A stretch of DNA of 64,000 bases from Hydractinia symbiolongicarpus (lineage: Eukaryota > Cnidaria > Hydrozoa > Anthoathecata > Hydractiniidae): NCBI RefSeq assembly GCF_029227915.1, contig NC_079884.1:27716001-27780000 (forward strand), in the 5' to 3' direction. This document shows, one piece after another, positions 1-12,121 of this stretch. The notes under the pieces were generated by a model that ran no database searches, had not been told where the DNA came from, and saw only the letters and a program-made list of their open reading frames with translations. The translations under genes and the position numbers were made by a program. Position 1 is the stretch's first letter, and each line of letters starts with the position of its first letter.

Positions 1-372
1 CGCTTTATTTAAAAATTAAGATAAATCAGTCATTTTTACTGTGGGACCAATCCTAGCCGTTAGCGCGCGCTGAAGATATAGAGACAGTTTCAAAAACTCC
101 ATTTCATTGACTTTCTAATAGTGTCAATCCGTTTGAGTTACAACGGTTGCGTCACATATTCGTACCAACATGTATTTAGCGATAGTATTCGGATATTACT
201 AGGTTGCATCGCTTTTAACAGTGAAACCTTTGACTGTGGGACTTAATTGAACTGATTTTGGACTTTGTCCTGATAAATGGGATAAATGAGCCAGTTTGAC
301 TAAAAGAAATAACATTTTTCATAATTTGACATGATTGCTGGAACTCAGCGATTACACTGGGCGCTGTGGTAG
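1..372 (+). repeat. Reference monomer (first unit)
   Basis: A complete 372-bp unit, used here for the internal coordinate system. It contains two copies of ACTGTGGGAC (38-47 and 233-242), a GC-rich patch at 63-70, the CCGTT-8 nt-AACGG dyad at 129-146, and the most conserved segment of the family at about 142-180. By hand count it has 64 C, 75 G and 14 CpG, an observed/expected CpG ratio near 1.1. No open frame of useful length crosses it. Its closest relatives in the window start at 1119, 48717 and 52698. Confidence 0.93.
129..180. repeat. Most conserved segment of the monomer (representative)
   Basis: It contains a CCGTT-TGAGTTAC-AACGG dyad (129-146), TTGCGTCAC (147-155), ATTCGTACCAA and the palindrome ACATGT (168-173). 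In reading across the window this stretch changes least, even between subfamilies that differ widely elsewhere; commonest variants are GTACGAACATG and TTGCGTAACAC. Such a conserved patch is often a protein-binding or nucleosome-positioning site in satellites, but none is identified here. Confidence 0.65.
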
Positions 373-375
373 CGC
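361..375. repeat. Short dyad across the unit boundary (representative)
   Basis: GCGCT (361-365), GTGGT, AGCGC (371-375): a perfect 5-bp inverted repeat with a 5-nt loop spanning the chosen unit boundary. It is intact in most A, B, G, H and I units. It is broken in the CTCTGTCGTAGCGC and GACCCTGTGGTAGCGATT subfamilies, so it is a subfamily feature and not a universal one. Function unknown. Confidence 0.7.
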
Positions 376-2236
376 TTTATTAAAAAATTAAGATAAATAA
401 GTCATTTTTTACTGTGGGAGTAATCCTTGCCGTTAGTTCGCGCTGAAGAAATAGAGAGAGTTTTAAAAACTACATTTCATTGACTTCTTGGCGGTATCAA
501 TCCATTTGAATTACAACGGTTGCGTGACATATTCGTACCAACATGTATTTAGTGATATCTTTCCGATATTACTAAGTTATATCGCTTTTAACAGTGAAAC
601 GATTGACTGTGGAACTTAATTGAACTAATTTGGGACTGTGACCTTATAAATGTGATAAGTGAGCCAACTGGACTCCAAGAAATAACATTCTTCTTAATTT
701 GACATGATTGCCGGAACTCAGCGATTACACTGGGCGCTGTGGTAGCGCTTCATTTAAAAATTTAAATAAATAATTTATTCTTTATTGTGGGACCAATCCT
801 AGCCGTTATCGCGCGCTGAAGAAATAGCGACAGATTCAAAAACTACATTTCACTGACTTTCTAACGGTGTCAGTCCGTTTGAATTACAACGGTTGGGTGA
901 CATATTCGTACCAACATGTATTTAGCGATATTTTTCTCATATTACTAGGTTGCATCGCTTTTAACAGTGAAACGATTGTCTGTGGGACTTAATTGAACTG
1001 ATTTTGGACTGTGACCTTATAAGTATTATAAGTTAGACAATTGGACACCAACAAATATCATTCTTTTTAATTTAACATGATTGTGGGAACTCAGTGATTA
1101 CACTGGGCGCTGTGGTAGCGCTTTATTTAAAAATTAAGATAAATCAGTCATTTTTAGTGTGGGACCAATCCTAGCCGTTAGCGCGCGCTGAAGATATAGA
1201 GACAGTTTCAAAAACTCCATTTCATTGACTTTCTAATAGTGTCAATCCGTTTGAGTTACAACGGTTGCGTCACATATTCGTACCAACATGTATTTAGCGA
1301 TAGTATTCGGATATTACTAGGTCGCATCGCTTTTAACAGTGAAACGTTTGGCTGTGGGACTTAATTGAACTGATTTAGGACTTTTTCCTGATAAATGGGA
1401 TAAATGAGCCAGTTTGACTAAAAGAAATAACATTCTTCATAATTTGACATGATTGCTGGAACTCAGCGATTACACTGGGCGCTGTGGTAGCGCTTTATTA
1501 AAAAATTAAGATAAATAAGTCATTTTTTACTGTGGGAGTAATCCTTGCCGTTAGTTCGCCCTGAAGAAATAGAGACAGTTTCAAAAACTACATTTCATTG
1601 ACTTCTTGGCGGTATCAATCCATTTGAATTACAACGGTTGCGTCACATATTCGTACCAACATGTATTTAGTGATATCTTTCCGATATTACTAAGTTATAT
1701 CGCTTTTAACAGTGAAACGATTGACTGTGGAACTTAATTGAACTAATTTGGGACTGTGACCTTATAAATGTGATAAGTGAGCCAACTGGACTCCAAGAAA
1801 TAACATTCTTCTTAATTTGACATGATTGCCGGAACTCAGCGATTACACTGGGCGCTGTGGTAGCGCTTCATTTAAAAATTTAAATAAATAATTTATTCTT
1901 TATTGTGGGACCAATCCTAGCCGTTATCGCGCGCTAAAGAAATAGAGACAGTTTCAAAAACTACATTTCATTGACTTTCTAACGGTGTCAATCCGTTTGA
2001 GTTACAACGGTTGGGTGACATATTCGTACCAACATGTATTTAGCGATATTTTTCTCATATTACTAGGTTGCATCGCTTTTTACAGTGAAACGATTGACTG
2101 TGGGACTTAATTGAACTGAATTTGGACTGTGACCTTATAGGTATTATAAGTTGGAGACTTGGACTCCAAGAAATAACATTCTTTTTAATTTAACATGATT
2201 GTGGGAACTCAGTGATTACACTGGGCGCTGTGGTAG

Positions 2237-5200
2237 CGCTTTATTTAAATTCATGATAAATCAGTCATTTTTACTGTGGGACCAATCCTAGCCGTTAGCG
2301 CGCACTGAAGATATAGAAACAGTTTCAAAAACTCCATTTCATTGACTTTCTAACAGTGTCAATCCGTTTGAGTTACAACGGTTGCGTCACATATTCGTAC
2401 CAACATGTATTTAGCGATACTATTCGGATATTACTAGGTTGCATCGCTTTTAACAGTGAAACGTTTGACTGTGGGACTTAATTGAACTGACTTTGGACTT
2501 TGACCTTATAAATGTGATAAATGAGACAGTTTGACTACAAGAAATAACATTCTCATTAATCTGACATAATTGCTGGAACTCAGCGATTACGCTGGGGTCT
2601 GCGGTAGCGTTTTATTTAAAAATTAGGATAAATAAGTCTTTTTTTACTGTGGGACCAATCCTAGCCGTTATCGTGCGCTGAAGAAATAGAGACAGTTTCA
2701 AAAACTACATTTCATTGACTTCTTGGCGGTATCAATCCATTTGAATTACAACGGTTGCGTCACATATTCGTACCAACATGTATTTAGTGATATCTTTCCG
2801 ATATTACTAAGTTATATCGCTTTTAACAGTGAAACGATTGACTGTGGAACTTAATTGAACTAACTTTGGACTGTGACCTTATAAATGTGATAAGTGAGCC
2901 AACTGAACTCCAAGAAATAACATTCTTCTTAATTTGACATGATTGCCGAAAATCAGCGATTACACTGGGCGCTGTGGTTGCGCTTTATTTAAAAATTAAG
3001 ATAAATAAGTTATTTTTTGCAGTGGGACCAATCCTGGCCGTTAGCACGCGCTGAACAAATAGGAACAGTTTCAAAAACTACATTTCATTGACTTTCTAAC
3101 AGTGTCAATCCGTTTGAGTTACAACGGTTGCGTCACATATTCGTACCAACATGTATTTAGCGATAGTATTCGGATATTACTAGGTTGCATCGCTTTTAAC
3201 AGTGAAACGTTTGACTGTGGGACTTAATTGAACTGATTTAGGACTTTGTCCTGATAAATGGGATAAATGAGCCAGTTTGACTAAAAGAAATAACATTCTT
3301 CATAATTTGACATGATTGCTGGAACTCAGCGATTACACTGGGCGCTGTGGTAGCGCTTTATTAAAAAATTAAGATAAATAAGTCATTTTTTACTGTGGGA
3401 GTAATCCTTGCCGTTAGTTCGCCCTGAAGAAATAGAGACAGTTGTAAAAACTACATTTCATTGACTTCTTGGCGGTATCAATCCATTTGAGTTACAACGG
3501 TTGCGTCACATATTCGTACCAACATGTATTTAGTGATATCTTTCCGATATTACTAAGTTATATCGCTTTTAACAGTGAAACGATTGACTGTGGAACTTAA
3601 TTGAACTAATTTGGGACTGTGACCTTATAAATGTGATAAGTGAGCCAACTGGGCTCCAAAAAATAACATTCTTCTTAATTTGATATGATTGCCGGAACTC
3701 AGCGATTACACTGGGCGCTGTGGTAGCGCTTCATTTAAAAATTTAAATAAATAATTTATTCTTTATTGTGGGACCAATCCTAGCCGTTATCGCGCGCTAA
3801 AGAAATAGAGACAGTTTTAAAAACTACATTTCATTGACTTTCTAACAGTGTCAATCCGTTTGAGTTAGAACGGTTGCGTCATATATTCGTACCAACATGT
3901 ATTTAGTGATATCTTTCCGATATTACTAAGTTATATCGCTTTTAACAGTGAAACGATTGACTGTGGAACTTAATTGAACTAATTTGGGACTGTGACCTTA
4001 TAAATGTGATAAGTGAGCCAACTGGACTCCAAGAAAAACCATTTTTCTTAATTTGAAATGATTGCCGGAACTCAGCGATTACACTGGGCGCTGTGGTAGC
4101 GCTTCATTTAAAAATTTAAATAAATAATTTATTCTTTATTGTGGGATCAATCCTAGCCGTTATCGCACGCTAAAGAAATAGAGACAGTTTCAAAAACTAC
4201 ATTTCATTGACTTTCTAACGGTGTCAATCCGTTTGAGTTACAACGGTTGGGTGACATATTCGTACCAACATGTATTTAGCGACATTTTTCTCATATTACT
4301 AGGTTGCATCGCTTTTAACAGTGAAACGATTGACTGTGGGACTTAATTGAACTGAATTTGGACTGTGACCTTATAAGTATTATAAGTTAGACAATTGGAC
4401 TCCAAGAAATAACATTCTTTTTAATTTAACATGATTGTGGGAACTCAGTGATTACACTGGGCGCTGTGGTAGCGCTTTATTTAAATTTAAGATAAATCAG
4501 TCATTTTTACTGTGGGACCAATCCTAGCCGTTAGCGCGCGCTGAAGATATAGAGACAGTTTCAAAAACTCCATTTCATTGACTTTCTAACAGTGTCAATC
4601 CGTTTGAGTTACAACGGTTGCGTCACATATTTGTACCAACATGTATTTAGCAATAGTATTCGGATATTACTAGGTTGCATCGCTTTTAACAGTGAAACGT
4701 TTGACTGTGGGACTTAATTGAACTGACTTTGGACTTTGACCTTATAAATGTGATAAATGAGACAGTTTGACTACAAGAAATAACATTCTCATTAATCTGA
4801 CATAATTGCTGGAACTCAGCGATTACACTGGGGTCTGCGGTAGCGTTTTATTTAAAAATTAGGATAAATAAGTCTTTTTTTACTGTCGGACCAATCCTAG
4901 CCGTTATCGTGCGCTGAAGAAATAGAGACAGTTTCAAAAACTACATTTCATTGACTTCTTGGCGGTATCAATCCATTTGAATTACAACGGTTGCGTCACA
5001 TATTCGTACCAACATGTATTTAGTGATATCTTTCCGATATTACTAAGTTATATCGCTTTTAACAGTGAAACGATTGACTGTGGAACTTAATTGAACTAAC
5101 TTTGGACTGTGACCTTATAAATGTGATAAGTGAGCCAACTGGACTCCAAGAAATAACATTCTTCTTAATTTGACATGATTGCCAAAAATCAGCGATTACA

Positions 5201-7565
5201 CTGGGCGCTGTGGTAGCGCTTTATTTAAAAATTAAGATAAATAAGTTATTTTTTGCAGTGGGACCAATCCTGGCCGTTAGCACGCGCTGAACAAATAGGA
5301 ACAGTTTCAAAAACTACATTTCATTGACTTTCTAACAGTGTCAATCCGTTTGAGTTACAACGGTTGCGTCACATATTCGTACCAACATGTATTTAGCGAT
5401 AGTATTCGGATATTACTAGGTTGCATCGCTTTTAACAGTGAAACGTTTGACTGTGGGACTTAATTGAACTGATTTAGGACTTTGTCCTGATAAATGGGAT
5501 AAATGAGCCAGTTTGACTAAAAGAAATAACATTCTTCATAATTTGACATGATTGCTGGAACTCAGCGATTACACTGGGCGCTGTGGTAGCGCTTTATTAA
5601 AAAATTAAGATAAATAAGTCATTTTTTACTGTGGGAGTAATCCTTGCCGTTAGTTCGCCCTGAAGAAATAGAGACAGTTGTAAAAACTACATTTCATTGA
5701 CTTCTTGGCGGTATCAATCCATTTGAGTTACAACGGTTGCGTCACATATTCGTACCAACATGTATTTAGTGATATCTTTCCGATATTACTAAGTTATATC
5801 GCTTTTAACAGTGAAACGATTGACTGTGGAACTTAATTGAACTAATTTGGGACTGTGACCTTATAAATGTGATAAGTGAGCCAACTGGGCTCCAAAAAAT
5901 AACATTCTTCTTAATTTGATATGATTGCCGGAACTCAGCGATTACACTGGGCGCTGTGGTAGCGCTTCATTTAAAAATTTAAATAAATAATTTATTCTTT
6001 ATTGTGGGACCAATCCTAGCCGTTATCGCGCGCTAAAGAAATAGAGACAGTTTTAAAAACTACATTTCATTGACTTTCTAACAGTGTCAATCCGTTTGAG
6101 TTAGAACGGTTGCGTCATATATTCGTACCAACATGTATTTAGTGATATCTTTCCGATATTACTAAGTTATATCGCTTTTAACAGTGAAACGATTGACTGT
6201 GGAACTTAATTGAACTAATTTGGGACTGTGACCTTATAAATGTGATAAGTGAGCCAACTGGACTCCAAGAAAAACCATTTTTCTTAATTTGAAATGATTG
6301 CCGGAACTCAGCGATTACACTGGGCGCTGTGGTAGCGCTTCATTTAAAAATTTAAATAAATAATTTATTCTTTATTGTGGGATCAATCCTAGCCGTTATC
6401 GCACGCTAAAGAAATAGAGACAGTTTCAAAAACTACATTTCATTGACTTTCTAACGGTGTCAATCCGTTTGAGTTACAACGGTTGGGTGACATATTCGTA
6501 CCAACATGTATTTAGCGACATTTTTCTCATATTACTAGGTTGCATCGCTTTTAACAGTGAAACGATTGACTGTGGGACTTAATTGAACTGAATTTGGACT
6601 GTGACCTTATAAGTATTATAAGTTAGACAATTGGACTCCAAGAAATAACATTCTTTTTAATTTAACATGATTGTGGGAACTCAGTGATTACACTGGGCGC
6701 TGTGGTAGCGCTTTATTTAAATTTAAGATAAATCAGTCATTTTTACTGTGGGACCAATCCTAGCCGTTAGCGCGCGCTGAAGATATAGAGACAGTTTCAA
6801 AAACTCCATTTCATTGACTTTCTAACAGTGTCAATCCGTTTGAGTTACAACGGTTGCGTCACATATTTGTACCAACATGTATTTAGCAATAGTATTCGGA
6901 TATTACTAGGTTGCATCGCTTTTAACAGTGAAACGTTTGACTGTGGGACTTAATTGAACTGACTTTGGACTTTGACCTTATAAATGTGATAAATGAGACA
7001 GTTTGACTACAAGAAATAACATTCTCATTAATCTGACATAATTGCTGGAACTCAGCGATTACACTGGGGTCTGCGGTAGCGTTTTATTTAAAAATTAGGA
7101 TAAATAAGTCTTTTTTTACTGTCGGACCAATCCTAGCCGTTATCGTGCGCTGAAGAAATAGAGACAGTTTCAAAAACTACATTTCATTGACTTCTTGGCG
7201 GTATCAATCCATTTGAATTACAACGGTTGCGTCACATATTCGTACCAACATGTATTTAGTGATATCTTTCCGATATTACTAAGTTATATCGCTTTTAACA
7301 GTGAAACGATTGACTGTGGAACTTAATTGAACTAACTTTGGACTGTGACCTTATAAATGTGATAAGTGAGCCAACTGGACTCCAAGAAATAACATTCTTC
7401 TTAATTTGACATGATTGCCAAAAATCAGCGATTACACTGGGCGCTGTGGTAGCGCTTTATTTAAAAATTAAGATAAATAAGTTATTTTTTGCAGTGGGAC
7501 CAATCCTGGCCGTTAGCACGCGCTGAACAAATAGGAACAGTTTCAAAAACTACATTTCATTGACT
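2237..7565 (+). repeat. Region B: about 2.4 copies of a 2236-bp hexameric HOR
   Basis: Unit starts are 2237, 4473 and 6709, both spacings exactly 2236 bp (six monomers). Rare markers recur at that spacing: CGGTAGCGTTTTATTT with TCTTTTTTTACTGT, GGGCTCCAAAAAATAAC (about 3650 and 5887), and GAAAAACCATTTTTC (about 4033 and 6270). The third copy stops matching near 7565, where the expected TTGACTTTCTAACAG is replaced by TTGACTTCTTGGCGG from another subfamily. Copies 2 and 3 share variants absent from copy 1 (GATTGCCAAAAATC at 5181 and 7417), so they are the most recent pair. Confidence 0.9.
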
Positions 7566-8481
7566 TCTTGGCGGTATCAATCCATTTGAATTACAACGGT
7601 TGCGTCACATATTCGTACCAACATGTATTTAGTGATATCTTTCCGATATTACTAAGTTATATCGCTTTTAACAGTGAAACGATTGACTGTGGGACTTAAT
7701 TAAAATTACTTTGGACTTTGTCCTTATAAATGGGATAAATGAGCTAGTTTGACTAAAAGAAATAACATTCTTCATAATTTGACATGATTGCTGGAACTCA
7801 GCGATTCCACTGGGCGCTGTGGTATCGCTTTGTTAAAAAATTAAGATAAATAAGTCATTTTTTACTGTGGGACTAATCCTTGCCGTGAGTTCGCGCTGAA
7901 GAAATAGAGACAGTTTCAAACACTGCATTTCATTGACTTCTTGGCGGTATTAATCCATTTGAATTACAACGGTTGCGTCACATAGTCGTACCAACATGTA
8001 TTAAGTGATATCTTTCCGATATTACTAAGTTATATCGCTTTTAAAAGTGAAACGATTGACTGTGGAACTTAATTGAACTGACTTTGGACTTTGACCTAAT
8101 AAATGTGATAAATGAGACAGTTTGACTCCAAGAAATAACATTCTTCTAAATTTGACATGATAGCCGGAACTCAGCGATTACACTGGGCGCTGTGGTAGCA
8201 CTTTATTTAAAAATTAAGATAAATCAGTCATTTTTACTGTGGGACCAATCCTAGCCGTTAGCGCGCGCTGAAGATATAGAGACAGTTTCAAAAACTCCAT
8301 TTCATTGACTTTCTAACAGTAACACTGTTAGAAAGTGATTGACTGTGGGACCTAATTGAACTGATTTTGGACTTTGACCTTATAAATGTGATAAATGAGC
8401 CAATTGGTCTCCAAGGAATAACTTTCTTCTTAATTTGACGTGAGTGCCGGAATTCAGCGATTACATTAGGCTCTGTCGTAG
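7566..8481 (+). repeat. Mixed monomers at the region B/C boundary
   Basis: About two and a half monomers of hybrid character follow the end of the hexamer HOR. They combine TTGACTTCTTGGCGG-type 5' halves with other 3' halves and carry private changes such as GGTATCGCTTTGTT (about 7823). The last unit, starting at 8199, is only 283 bp long because of the palindromic deletion at 8308-8336. No longer-range register with either flank was seen. Confidence 0.75.
8308..8336. repeat. 13-bp inverted repeat at a deletion scar
   Basis: The left arm ACTTTCTAACAGT (8308-8320) is normal monomer sequence. It is followed by AAC and then by its exact reverse complement ACTGTTAGAAAGT (8324-8336). Normal sequence resumes at about GATTGACTGTGGG, with roughly 100 bp of monomer missing between. 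The enclosing unit (8199-8481) is 283 bp rather than 373. The minus-strand copy of the immediately preceding bases is what a snap-back or template-switch repair event would leave. Confidence 0.93.
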
Positions 8482-9225
8482 CGCTTTATTTAAAAACTGC
8501 GATAAATAAGTCTTTTCTTACTGTAGGACCAATCCTGGCCGTTAGCACGCCCTAAATAAATAGGAACAGTCTCAAAGACTACATTTCATTGACTTTCTCG
8601 CGGTATAAATCCATTTGAGTTACAACGGTTGCGTCACATATTCGTACCAACATGTATTTAGCGATAGTATTTGGATATTACTAGTTTGCATCGATTTTAC
8701 CAGTGAAACGTTTGACAGTGGGACATAGTTGAACTGATTTTGGACTTTGACCTTATAAATGTGATAAATGAGCCAGTTTGAATACAAGAAATAACATTCT
8801 TCTTAATTTGACATGATTGCTGGAACTCAGCGATTACACTGGGCGCTGTGGTAACGCTTTATTTAAAAATTATGATAAATAAATCATTTTTTACTGTGGG
8901 ACCAATCCTAGCCGTTATCGCGCGCTGAAAAAGTAGAGACAGTTTCAAAAGCTACATTTCATTGATTTTCTAACGGTGTCAACCGTTTGAGTTACAACGG
9001 TTGCGTCACACATTCGTACCAACATGTATTTCGTGATTTTTTTTCGATATTACCAAGTTGTATCGTTTCAACAGTGAAACGATTGACTGTGGGACCTAAT
9101 TGAACTGATTTTGGACTTTGACCTTGTAAATGTGATCAATGAGCCAATTGGTCTCCAAGGAATATCTTTCTTCTTAATTTGACGTGAGTGCTGGAATTCA
9201 GCGATTACACTAGGCTCTGTCGTAG

Positions 9226-10340
9226 CGCTTTATTAAAAACTTAGATAAATTAGTCTTTTCTTACTGTTTGACCAATCCTGGCCGTTAGCACGCGCTGAAT
9301 AAATAGGAACAGTTTCAAAGACTACATTTCATTGACTTTCTAGCGGTATAAATCTGTTTGAGTTACAACAGTTGCGTCACATATTCGTACCAACATGTAT
9401 TCAGTGATAGTGTTCGGATATTACTAGTTTGCATCGATTTTAACAGTGAAACGTTTGACTGTGGGACATAATTGAACTGATTTTGGACTTAGACCTCATA
9501 AATGTGATAATTGAGCCAGTTTGAATACAAGAAATAACATTCTTCTTAATTTGACATGATTGCTGGAACTCAGCGATTACACTGGGCCTGTGGTAACGCT
9601 TTATTTAAAAATTATGATAAATAAGTCAATTTTTACTGTGGCACCAATTCTAGCCGTTATCGCGCGCTGAAGATATAGAGACAGTTTCAAAAACTCCATT
9701 TCATTGACTTTCTAACGATGTCAATCCGTTTGAGTTACAACAATGGCGTCACAGATTTGTACCAACATGTATTTAGTGATTTTCCTCCGATATTACTAGG
9801 TTGCATTGCTTTTAACAGTGAAACGATTGACTGTGGGACTTATATGAACTGATTTTGGACCTTGACCTTATAAATGTTATAAGTGAGACAATTGGACTCC
9901 AAGAAATAACATTCTTCTTAATTTGACATAATTGTGGGAAATCAGCTGTTGCACAGGACTCTGTGGTAGCGATTCATTTAAAAATTTAGATAAATAAGTC
10001 ATTTTTACTGTGGGGCCAATCCTAGTCGTTACGCGCGCTGTAGACATAGAGACAGTTTCAAAAAATCCATTTCATTGACTTTCTAACGGTGTCAATCCGT
10101 TTGAGTTACAACGGTTGCGTAACACATTCGTACGAACATGTATTTATTGGTTTTTTTCGGATATTCCTAAGTTGTATCGCTTTGAACAGTGAAACGATTG
10201 ACTGTGGGACTTAATTGAAATGATTTTGGACTTTGACCTTATAAATGTGATAAATGAGTCATTTTGACTACAAGAAATAACATTCTTCTTAATTTGACAT
10301 GATTCCTGGAACTCAGCGATTACACTGGGCGTTGTGGTAA
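9226..10340 (+). repeat. XYZ cassette, copy 1
   Basis: A three-monomer block: X opens with CTTAGATAAATTAGTC, Y with AATTATGATAAATAAGTC and ACTGTGGCACCAATTC, and Z with GCGATTCATTTAAAAATTT, preceded by AGCTGTTGCACAGGAC and carrying GTCGTTACGCGCGCTGTAG. It is 1115 bp. The same order is found at 11006, 13239, 18447 and 21057. Confidence 0.85.
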
Positions 10341-10713
10341 CGCATTATTTAAAAATTAAGATAAATAAGTCATTTTTTACTGTGGGACCAATCCTAGCCG
10401 TTATCGCTAACTGAAGAAGTAGAGACAGTTTCAAAAACTCCATTTCATTGACTTTCTAACGGTATCAATGCGCTTCAGTTACAACAGTTGGGTCACATAT
10501 TCGTACCAGCATGTATTTAGCGATATTTATCTCATATTACTAGGTTGCATCGCTTTTACCAGTGAAACGATTCACTGTGGGACTTAATTGAACTGATTTT
10601 GGACTGTGACCTTATAAATGGGATAAATGAGACATTTTGACTACAAGAAGTAACATGCTTCTAAATTTGACATGATTGCTGGAACTCAGTGATTACAATG
10701 GGCACTGTGGTAG

Positions 10714-11005
10714 CGCTTTGTTTAAAAATTAAGATAAATAAGTCATTTTTTACTGTGGGAGTAATTCTTGCCGTTAGTTCGCGCTGAAGAAATAGAGACA
10801 GTTTCAAAAACTACATTTCATTGACTTCTTGGCAGTATCAATCCATTTGAATTACAACGGTTGCGTCACATATTCGTACCAACATGTATTTAGCGATAGT
10901 ATTTGGTATGTATGTAGTATGAGCCAATTGGTCTCCAAGGAATAACTTTCTTCTTAATTTGACGTGAGTGCTGGAATTCAGCGATTACATTAGGCTCTGT
11001 CGTAG
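10714..11005 (+). repeat. Short 292-bp monomer with filler at a deletion junction
   Basis: The unit reads normally to GATAGTATTTGG (ending 10906), then TATGTATGTAGT (about 10907-10918), which is not monomer sequence at this position, then resumes at ATGAGCCAATTGG. About 90-100 bp are missing, covering the usual second ACTGTGGGAC. The filler resembles the family's own ATGTATTTAG motif, so it may be a templated insertion of the kind left by end-joining. Confidence 0.85.
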
Positions 11006-12121
11006 CGCTTTATTAAAAACTTAGATAAATTAGTCTTTTCTTACTGTTTGACCAATCCTGGCCGTTAGCACGCGCTGAATAAATAGGAACAGTTTCAAAG
11101 ACTACATTTCATTGACTTTCTAGCGGTATAAATCCGTTTGAGTTACAACAGTTGCGTCACATATTCGTACCAACATGTATTTAGCGATAGTGTTCGGATA
11201 TTACTAGTTTGCATCGATTTTAACAGTGAAACGTTTGACTGTGGGACATAATTGAACTGATTTTGGACTTAGACCTTATAAATGTGATAAATGAGCCAGT
11301 TTGAATACAAGAAATAACATTCTTCTTAATTTGACATGATTGCTGGAACTCAGCGATTACACTGGGCGCTGTGGTAACGCTTTATTTAAAAATTATGATA
11401 AATAAGTCAATTTTTACTGTGGCACTAATTCTAGCCGTTATCGCGCGCTGAAGATATAGAGACAGTTTCAAAAACTCCATTTCATTGACTTTCTAACGGT
11501 GTCAATCCGTTAGAGTTACAACAATTGCGTCACAGATTCGTACCAACATGTATTTAGTGATTTTCTTCCGATATTACTAGGTTGCATCGCTTTTAACAGT
11601 GAAACGATTGACTGTGGGACTTATATGAACTGATTTTGGACCTTGACCTTATAAATGTTATAAGTGAGACAATTGGACTCCAAGAAATAACATTCTTCTT
11701 AATTTGACATAATTGTGGGAACTCAGCTGTTGCACAGGACCCTGTGGTAGCGATTCATTTAAAAATTTAGATAAATAAGTCATTTTTACTGTGGGACCAA
11801 TCCTAGTCGTTACGCGCGCTGTAGACATAGAGACAGTTTCAAAAAATCCATTTCATTGACTTTCTAACGGTGTCAATCCGTTTGAGTTACAACGGTTGCG
11901 TAACACATTCGTACGAACATGTATTTAGTGGTTTTTTTCGGATATTCCTAAGTTGTATCGCTTTGAACAGTGAAACGATTGACTGTGGGACTTAATTGAA
12001 CTGATTTTAGACTTTGACCTTATAAATGTTATAAATAAGCCAGTTTGAATACAAGAAATAACATTCTTCTTAATTTGACATGATTGTAGGAACTCAACGG
12101 TTGCACAGGACCCTGTGGTAG
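11006..12121 (+). repeat. XYZ cassette, copy 2
   Basis: A 1116-bp block with the same X, Y, Z order and the same diagnostic openings as the copy at 9226. It aligns with the copy at 13239 at a 2233-bp offset up to about 12000, after which the two differ (ATAAATAAGCCAG against ATAAATGAGTCATT). X here starts directly after the filler-bearing short unit. Confidence 0.85.

Larger units (their letters stand above)
1..2236 (+). repeat. Region A: two copies of an 1118-bp trimeric HOR
   Basis: Copies are 1-1118 and 1119-2236. The three monomers are distinguishable: one with CGCTTTATTTAAAAATTAAG and TAGTATTCGG, one with CGCTTTATTAAAAAATTAAG and GTGGGAGTAATCCTTGCC, and one with CGCTTCATTTAAAAATTT and TTTTTCTCATATTAC. 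Each recurs in register three units later with only a few base changes, whereas neighbouring units differ much more, which is the defining property of an HOR. Related trimers reappear near 48344 and 52350. Confidence 0.9.

Noticed and set aside
156-176. Possible CENP-B box (TTCGNNNNANNCGGG) at ATTCGTACCAACATGT
   Set aside because: The TTCGNNNNA half fits, but the CGGG half is absent (ATGT instead), in all units read. It is not a CENP-B box by the known rule.
361-375. Rho-independent terminator or tRNA-like hairpin at GCGCT-GTGGT-AGCGC
   Set aside because: A 5-bp stem only, with no T run of terminator type directly after it, and repeated once per satellite unit in a eukaryotic-type array.
1-7565. 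CRISPR-like array (regular repeats with unique spacers)
   Set aside because: Repeat length is 372 bp with no unique spacers; the whole unit is repeated. This is a satellite array.
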